From contig JAGFIV010000123.1 in NCBI GenBank assembly GCA_024103275.1, forward strand, positions 1 through 45,812: a stretch of 45,812 bases of DNA, written 5' to 3'. Numbering within the stretch: the stretch's first letter is position 1; every line of letters starts with the position of its first letter. The notes under the pieces are model-generated. The model saw only the letters and a list, made by a program, of their open reading frames with translations. It did no database searches and had not been told where the DNA came from. The position numbers were made by a program, and so were the translations under genes. This stretch comes from Flavobacteriales bacterium. Lineage in GTDB: Bacteria > Bacteroidota > Bacteroidia > Flavobacteriales_F > PHOS-HE28. Below, one piece after another: positions 40,739 through 45,812 of this stretch.

Positions 40739-40983
40739 ATGAACTCAAATCCTGAACTGCTCAAGCGGATCACCGTGGATGACCGGATTTGCAACGGCAA
40801 GCCCGTGATACGGGCATGCGGACCACGGCGCAGACCGTGCTGGAGTTCCTGATGGCAGGCACACCGGAGGACGAGGTGCTGAAACAGTACCCCATGCTGG
40901 AAGCGGCGGACCTGGAGGCTTGCCGCCAGTTCGCACTATCGCTCAAGGGCAACAGCTTTTCCGTGAAGGACATCGCGGCCTGA
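40739..40983 (+). pseudogene. DUF433 antitoxin gene with one frameshift
   Basis: MNSNPELLKRITVDDRICNGKPVIR is the DUF433 N-terminus (LLxRIxxxPxIxxGKPxIRG). After CGGG at about 40811-40815 the frame shifts by one base and the family sequence continues MRTTAQTVLEFLMAGTPEDE, VLKQYPMLEAADLEACRQFA to a TGA at 40983. Restoring one G gives a full-length (about 82-residue) protein. Its promoter is intact, so the inactivation is recent, or the shift is a sequencing error. Confidence 0.75.
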
Positions 40984-41109
40984 GATGCCTCGTTCCTCGT
41001 CGATGCCAACCTCCCCCGCTGGTTCAGCCAGTGGAACACCCCGGACTATGTGCATCAGCATGACATCGGCCCGGCAGAACACGATGCCAGGATCGAGGGG
41101 GTGCGGTGA
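40984..41109 (+). pseudogene. Truncated DUF5615 (PIN-like) toxin
   Basis: Directly after the DUF433 stop the frame reads FLVDANLPRWFSQWNTPDYV and HQHDIGPAEHDARIEG. FLVDANLP with the acidic Asp is the DUF5615/PIN nuclease signature, and DUF433-DUF5615 is a known pair. There is no in-frame start codon, and the protein stops after about 40 of the usual about 110 residues, so the toxin is dead. Confidence 0.7.
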
Positions 41110-41137
41110 GCAGACGGCAAGGTTAAGTGCTGAGGGC

Positions 41138-41210
41138 TGCAGGATTGTCCTATGTTCTCTACGTGGACCGCGCGGTTCCGGATTTGCATAGGACATGGGA
41201 CAGTCCTGCA
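41138..41210. repeat. Inverted repeat upstream of the helicase operon
   Basis: TGCAGGATTGTCC (41138-41150) pairs with GGACAGTCCTGCA (41198-41210) with one mismatch, and GTCCTATG (41147-41154) pairs with CATAGGAC (41187-41194). The 248-nt gap 41110-41357 has no gene; its AT-rich middle (about 41229-41262) may hold the promoter. Confidence 0.5.
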
Positions 41211-41357
41211 AGGGGCGGGTTTGCGGGTCAATTAAAAAATCGTCATACTCGTAAATTTTCCCTCAATGCCTGACGACCGCCAACCGAAATTCCGCAGAGA
41301 TGATGTTTCTTGTACCCACGGATCCAGCGATGACGCTTGATCCGTCCGGAGTGTGAC

Positions 41358-44300
41358 ATGCCCACCATCTACGACAATATCGATCAGAAGCTCCTCGAAG
41401 GACTGCGGGAGAGCCTACGCCTGAGCTTCCGTGGCGACTTCTGTACCGGCTATCTGAACCTGCGCGGCTGGAAGGACATCGCCGGGGAGGTCGGTGATCT
41501 TGAAGGGGGCGAAGGCAAGCAGGTCCGCCTGCTTGTAGGCATGCAACGCACGCCGGAGGAAGAGGTGATGATCGCCTACGCAGCTGGCAGCAGCAATCCA
41601 GTGGACCAGGGGAAGGTGATCCGGTTGAAGGAAAAACTGGTCCTTGAACTGCGTAACCAGCTTACGCGCGGGCAACCGACGGACCAGGATGAGCGGGGCC
41701 TCCGTCTCTTCGCCGACCAGATGCGCGAAGGCAAGGTGGTGGTGAAGCTCTTCCTGAAGTATCCCTTGCACGCCAAGCTCTACCTCGCCTTCCGGGATGA
41801 TAAGATCAACCCCATTATGGGCTACGTGGGCAGCAGCAACCTCACGTTCGCGGGCTTGCAACGCAATGGCGAACTGAATGTGGATGTGCTGGACAAGGAT
41901 GCCGCCAATAAACTCGCTACCTGGTTCGAGGAACGATGGTCCGACCGCTGGGCCATGGACATCACCAAAGAGCTGATCGAGATCATCGACCAGAGCTGGG
42001 CCGGTGAAGTGCAGCACCTGCCCTACCATGTGTACATGAAGGTGGTGTACCACCTGAGCAAAGAAGCCCGGATCGGGCTTGAAGCCTACGACATTCCCTT
42101 GGTGTTCCAAGGAAAGCTCCTCGACTTCCAGCAAGAGGCGGTGCGCATGGCGGCCAACGTGTTGAACAAGCGTGGCGGTGTGCTCATCGGTGACGTGGTT
42201 GGCCTGGGCAAGACCTACACCGCGGCCGCCCTGATCAAGCTGGTTGAAGAGAATGATTTTCTCAAGACCTTGATCGTATGTCCGCCAAAACTGGAGGGCA
42301 TGTGGAATGATTACAAGCAGGAGTTCGACCTCAAGGCCGAGATCCTTTCCATCGGTGCCTTGGACACCAAGGTGCTGGATAACCTGAAGCGCTATAAGCT
42401 GATCGTGGTGGATGAAAGCCACAACCTTCGCAATCCGGAAGGAAAGCGTTACCGGGCACTGCACGAATACATCCGCTTCAACGGCAGCAAGGTCGTGCTG
42501 CTTACGGCAACCCCGTTCAACAAGGATTTCCTTGACATCGGCGCCCAACTTGGGCTCTTTTTGGACAAGGAGGCCGACCTGGGCCTGAGTCCTGAACGAC
42601 TGATCGCGGAGATCGGGGGAGCGCACGAGTTCAATGCGCGCTTCCAGGTGGTTCCCCAAACACTCGCAGCATTCGAAAAAAGCCCCTACCCGGACGATTG
42701 GCGGGACCTGATGAAGCTCTTCACGGTCCGCCGTACGCGTTCCTTCATCATGGAGCATTTCGCGCACGCCGATCCGGGCAACGGGCGGAAGTACCTCCAA
42801 TTCCAGGACGGCAGTCGCTCCTACTTCCCGGAGCGCATCCCAAGGGCCTTCCTCTACGGCTTCGACCCCAATGATCCCCAGGACCAGTACGCCAAGCTCT
42901 ACAGCCCGTACGTCACCGGTGTGATCGCACAATTGCACCTGGCACGGTACGGCCTGCGCCTGTACATCGACGATGCCCAACCCGCCACCGAGGCACAGCT
43001 TCGCATCATCGACGACCTCAGCCGTGCAGGCAAACGGATGATGGGGTTTGCCCGCACCGGTTTGTTCAAGCGATTGGAAAGCAGCGGTCCGGCTTTCCTC
43101 AAGTCACTGCAACGCCACATCCTGCGCAACCACTTGGTGATGCATGCCTTGGACCATGACCTGGAGGTGCCGATCGGTCAGCATGACCAGGATCTGTTTG
43201 AAAATGCCGTGGACGACCAGGAGCCCGAAGAGATCTATAACGCCGATCAAAAGGTTCGTACTGCCAGCTACAAGGAAGAGGCGGCGCAGCTCTATGCGGC
43301 CCTGCTCCTGCCCAAGCACAAGAAGCGGTATAAATGGCTTCCTGCCGTGTTGTTCAAGAAAACCCTGCGCAAGCACCTGGAGGAGGATGCACGGTTGCTG
43401 GACCATCTGCTGCAGCAGGGCAAGGACTGGGACCCGATGCAGGACAAACAGTTGCAGAAGCTTGTCCGGTTCTGCTCCGTGGAGCATGGCAAGGAGAAGG
43501 TCCTGCTCTTCACCCAGTACGCAGACACGGCCAAGTACCTCTTCGAGGAATTGGTGAAGCAGGGTGTGAAGGGCGTGGCGGTGGTCACGGGGGAGAATGA
43601 AGCGCCTTCCGCCATCGTTGAGCGATTCAGCCCTGTGAGCAACCACAGGCCCCAATTGGCAGGCACCGACCGTGAACTGCGCGTGCTCATCAGCACCGAT
43701 GTGCTCAGTGAGGGCCAGAACCTCCAGGATTGCCACATCATCATCAATTACGACCTGCCATGGGCGCTCATCCGCCTGATCCAGCGCGCGGGCCGTGTGG
43801 ACCGCATTGGCCAAAAATCCGAGCAGGTGCTCTGTTACAGCTGCCTGCCGGAGGATGGCATCGAAACGATCCTCGGCCTGCGCGGTCGCATCAGGCGTCG
43901 CATCGCCGACAATGCCGAAGTGGTGGGCAGCGATGAGCAGTTCTTCGAGGGTGATCCGGTGAACCTGAATGCCCTCTATGCGGAGAAAAAGGGCCTGCTC
44001 GACCAGGAGGACGACAGCGACGTGGACATGGGGAGCATGGCCTACCAGATCTGGAAGGATGCGCTTTCCCGTGACCCCGCACTGGAAAAGACGATCCAGC
44101 AGCTGCCCGATGTGGTATACAGCACCAAACGGCTCTCCGATGCCGAACGGGAGAGCCCGGAAGGTGCAGCCGTGTTCGTGCGCACCAGCAACGAGAATGA
44201 TATGCTGATCTGGGTCGACTCCAAGGGGGAGCTCGTAACGCAAAGCCAGTTCCGCATCCTCAAGGCGATCGGATGCGAACCCGGCACCGCCCCCGTGGAG

Positions 44301-44702
44301 CGACTCGAGGACCACCACCGGGTCGTGGGCAGCGGGGTGCGGTACGTACAGGCCAATGAGGACAAGCTGGGCGGCCAGCTTGGCAACAAACGCGGCGCAC
44401 GCTACCAGGTGTGGACGCAATTGAGCCGCCATTTCGAGGACAACCGTGATACGCTTTTCGCCCAACAGGTCCTGAAGGAGGCCTTGGACGAAGTATACCG
44501 GTGGCCCCTGCGCGAGCGCGCCAAGGACCTGCTTAACCGCCGTCTGCGCGAGCGAGTCTCCATCGAAAGCCTCGCCGAACTGGTCATCAGCCTGCACGAG
44601 GACAATCGCCTGGTGCACAAGCCCGACGATCTGGACGATCTCAACGGAATGCGCCAACCCAGGATCATTTGTTCCATGGGATTGAGGAAGCCCGGCACCT
44701 GA
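41358..44702 (+). CDS. PLD-domain SNF2-type helicase (defence-associated)
   Basis: 1114 residues. The N-terminal phospholipase-D-like domain has HAKLYLAF (HxK, about 137) and GSSNLTFAGLQRNGELNV (about 157). The SNF2/SF2 ATPase follows: DFQQEAVRMA, Walker A GDVVGLGKTYTAAAL (about 277), DESH box VVDESHNLRN (about 351), LLTATPFNKD (about 382), KVLLFTQY (about 714), STDVLSEGQNLQ and QRAGRVDRIGQ (about 804). The C-terminal about 270 residues have no named domain. Such PLD-helicases accompany Eco57I-like modification enzymes and other restriction systems, where they translocate on or cut unmodified DNA. ATG 41358 gives MPTIYDNIDQKLLEGL; the upstream ORF adds only seven codons. Confidence 0.87.
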   Translation: MPTIYDNIDQKLLEGLRESLRLSFRGDFCTGYLNLRGWKDIAGEVGDLEGGEGKQVRLLVGMQRTPEEEVMIAYAAGSSNPVDQGKVIRLKEKLVLELRNQLTRGQPTDQDERGLRLFADQMREGKVVVKLFLKYPLHAKLYLAFRDDKINPIMGYVGSSNLTFAGLQRNGELNVDVLDKDAANKLATWFEERWSDRWAMDITKELIEIIDQSWAGEVQHLPYHVYMKVVYHLSKEARIGLEAYDIPLVFQGKLLDFQQEAVRMAANVLNKRGGVLIGDVVGLGKTYTAAALIKLVEENDFLKTLIVCPPKLEGMWNDYKQEFDLKAEILSIGALDTKVLDNLKRYKLIVVDESHNLRNPEGKRYRALHEYIRFNGSKVVLLTATPFNKDFLDIGAQLGLFLDKEADLGLSPERLIAEIGGAHEFNARFQVVPQTLAAFEKSPYPDDWRDLMKLFTVRRTRSFIMEHFAHADPGNGRKYLQFQDGSRSYFPERIPRAFLYGFDPNDPQDQYAKLYSPYVTGVIAQLHLARYGLRLYIDDAQPATEAQLRIIDDLSRAGKRMMGFARTGLFKRLESSGPAFLKSLQRHILRNHLVMHALDHDLEVPIGQHDQDLFENAVDDQEPEEIYNADQKVRTASYKEEAAQLYAALLLPKHKKRYKWLPAVLFKKTLRKHLEEDARLLDHLLQQGKDWDPMQDKQLQKLVRFCSVEHGKEKVLLFTQYADTAKYLFEELVKQGVKGVAVVTGENEAPSAIVERFSPVSNHRPQLAGTDRELRVLISTDVLSEGQNLQDCHIIINYDLPWALIRLIQRAGRVDRIGQKSEQVLCYSCLPEDGIETILGLRGRIRRRIADNAEVVGSDEQFFEGDPVNLNALYAEKKGLLDQEDDSDVDMGSMAYQIWKDALSRDPALEKTIQQLPDVVYSTKRLSDAERESPEGAAVFVRTSNENDMLIWVDSKGELVTQSQFRILKAIGCEPGTAPVERLEDHHRVVGSGVRYVQANEDKLGGQLGNKRGARYQVWTQLSRHFEDNRDTLFAQQVLKEALDEVYRWPLRERAKDLLNRRLRERVSIESLAELVISLHEDNRLVHKPDDLDDLNGMRQPRIICSMGLRKPGT

Positions 44703-44705
44703 ACC

Positions 44706-45536
44706 ATGAAGAAGCGTTCCATCAATGTAAAAGGCACCGAGGTGGCCGTGACCACTTTGCACAAGCAGGACTACATTTCCCTCACGGACATGGTAAAGGG
44801 CTTCGAGGGTGGAAGTGCTCTCATCGAGAACTGGTTGCGCGCGAAAGACACCATCCTGTTCCTCGGCGCATGGGAACATGTGAACAATCCCGATTTCAAA
44901 CCCCTCGAATTCGAGGGAATTAAGAACGAGGCCGGGCGCAACAGCTTCTTCCTTTCCGTAAAGCGCTGGTCACACTCCACGGGAGCGATCGGCATTGAGG
45001 CACGAACTGGTCGGTATGGCGGCACCTACGCCCATAAGGACATCGCCTTCGAGTTCGGCTCCTGGCTCAGCCCGGAGTTCAAGCTCTACCTCATAACCGA
45101 ATTCCAGCGGCTCAAAGAGCAGGAGGCCGACACCAGGTCGCTGGAGTGGAACGTGCAACGCACCCTGGCCAAGGTCAACTACCGCATCCACACCGATGCG
45201 ATCAAGGAGCATCTGGTCCCGCCGGTCTTGACCAAGGCGCAGATGAACGCCATCTACGCCAGCGAAGCCGACCTGCTGAACATGGCCCTGTTCGGATGCA
45301 CCGCCGCGGAATGGCGGCGCCGCAACCCCGGAAAAGAGGGCAATGTGCGTGATCACGCCACCCTCGAGCAGCTCGTGGTGCTCTCGAACCTGGAGAGCAT
45401 CAACGCCGTGCTGATCCACCAGGGACTGAACCAGTCCGAGCGACTGACCCAGTTGAACGGCACGGCCATTCTGCAAATGCGCTCGCTCCTCGGTGCGACT
45501 TCACTCAAGAAGCTCAATACGCCCAAGAAGCCATGA
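44706..45536 (+). CDS. KilA-N domain protein
   Basis: A 276-residue, phage-type DNA-binding protein. The KilA-N domain spans about 8-130: YISLTDMVKGFEGGSALIENWLR, FNSxF-like region NSFFLSVKRWSHSTGAIGIEA, GRYGGTYAHKDIAFEFGSWLSPEFKLYLITEFQRL. The C-terminal part (about 170-265) is helical, with VLTKAQMNAIYASEADLLNMALFG. It starts three nt after the helicase stop and precedes a modification gene, so it belongs to the same operon. KilA-N proteins in restriction/defence loci may act as regulators or specificity factors; the role here is inference. Confidence 0.88.
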   Translation: MKKRSINVKGTEVAVTTLHKQDYISLTDMVKGFEGGSALIENWLRAKDTILFLGAWEHVNNPDFKPLEFEGIKNEAGRNSFFLSVKRWSHSTGAIGIEARTGRYGGTYAHKDIAFEFGSWLSPEFKLYLITEFQRLKEQEADTRSLEWNVQRTLAKVNYRIHTDAIKEHLVPPVLTKAQMNAIYASEADLLNMALFGCTAAEWRRRNPGKEGNVRDHATLEQLVVLSNLESINAVLIHQGLNQSERLTQLNGTAILQMRSLLGATSLKKLNTPKKP

Positions 45537-45563
45537 TGCCACCCACAAGCCGACCACCGCGAC

Positions 45564-45625
45564 CCCGGCTCGGAGGCCGGGATGGCACCCCTCATCAACC
45601 CGCATGTCGTTCCGGGCTTGGCCCG
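45564..45625. repeat. Two short GC hairpins in the defence operon gap
   Basis: CCCGGC (45564-45569) pairs with GCCGGG (45576-45581), and CGGGC (45613-45617) with GCCCG (45621-45625). They look like pieces of dispersed palindromes inserted in the 100-nt gap between the KilA-N gene and the next gene. Confidence 0.45.
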
Positions 45626-45636
45626 CCAATCGACCC

Positions 45637-45812
45637 ATGAGCACCACCATCACACGCGCCCGCTTCAAGGAGCTGCTCACCCAAGCCGCCATCGGCGAGC
45701 TTTTCATCGAGCTCGGCTGGGACCATGCCGACGACGCCCTCGCCGTGGAGGCCGGCAAGGCCAGGCACCAACTGCGCACCGTGGCCAACAAGCGCGGCTT
45801 CGCCGTGCTGGT
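45637..45812 (+). CDS. Eco57I-type restriction-modification enzyme, N-terminus (cut by window edge)
   Basis: 58 complete codons from ATG 45637 to the window end. RARFKELLTQAAIGELFIELGWD followed by VEAGKARHQLRTVANKRGFAVL is the characteristic N-terminus of type IIG/Eco57I-like methyltransferase-nuclease proteins (FxxLxxxPxxxxLFxELGWD ... Y-L-xVAEKRGFxV). The methyltransferase motifs would lie to the right of the window. As the third gene of the run helicase, KilA-N, modification enzyme, it supports a restriction system. Confidence 0.7.
   Translation, partial: MSTTITRARFKELLTQAAIGELFIELGWDHADDALAVEAGKARHQLRTVANKRGFAVL

Overview
The window comes from a GC-rich member of the Bacteroidota, most likely Flavobacteriales-like. 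The evidence is four proteins with type IX secretion (T9SS) C-terminal sorting domains, a TonB-dependent receptor with a carboxypeptidase-regulatory N-domain, promoter -7 boxes of the Bacteroidota type TAnnTTTG, a FucP-type sugar permease / ROK kinase / GH92 cluster, and RhlE- and RocD-type genes in the arrangement usual for this phylum. No phylogeny could be run, so the assignment below phylum is inference.

Layout. Positions 1-1030 are a graveyard of transposases: an IS256-family fragment and two REP-associated tyrosine transposase (RAYT) tails that flank one AT-rich membrane-protein gene. From 1 kb to 35.6 kb the content is mostly core-like. It holds rhlE, a dipeptide epimerase, a cytochrome c maturation operon (ccmB, ccmC/ccsA, ccmD-like, ccmE, ccmF), a DUF2520-KdsC-UbiA-Maf operon, two T9SS type B proteins around an outer-membrane barrel, mazG, two FucP-like permeases, a TonB receptor, a MORN lipoprotein, ornithine aminotransferase, a sugar kinase, a GH92 mannosidase, a rhomboid protease, a haem lipoprotein, a secreted serine hydrolase, tRNA-Leu(GAG) and a large T9SS type A protein.

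From 35.6 kb to the right edge the region becomes accessory. It begins with fragments of three dead genes (sensor propeller, class III cyclase, GNAT), followed by a ParE/RelE toxin-antitoxin pair. Next comes paaZ, whose last 262 bp are present twice, with a two-gene module (GNAT-like protein plus a small internally duplicated protein) between the copies. After that lie a broken DUF433/DUF5615 pair and the start of what looks like a restriction/defence operon: PLD-SNF2 helicase, KilA-N protein and the beginning of an Eco57I-type modification enzyme.

Small-scale structure. The intergenic DNA is rich in repeats: 7-, 8- and 9-bp tandem units that sit at gene ends and in two cases supply the stop codon; a three-block repeat family present twice (17.5 kb and 37.3 kb, opposite strands); a triple-nested palindrome at 27.1 kb; and a duplicated tRNA 3' end at 33.3 kb. 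Several genes have a -7 box only 4-5 nt before the start codon, which predicts leaderless mRNAs.

The most interesting locus is 39.2-40.7 kb. A two-gene module has entered exactly at the stop codon of paaZ with a 262-bp repeat on each side, so paaZ stays intact and the displaced original 3' end is left downstream.
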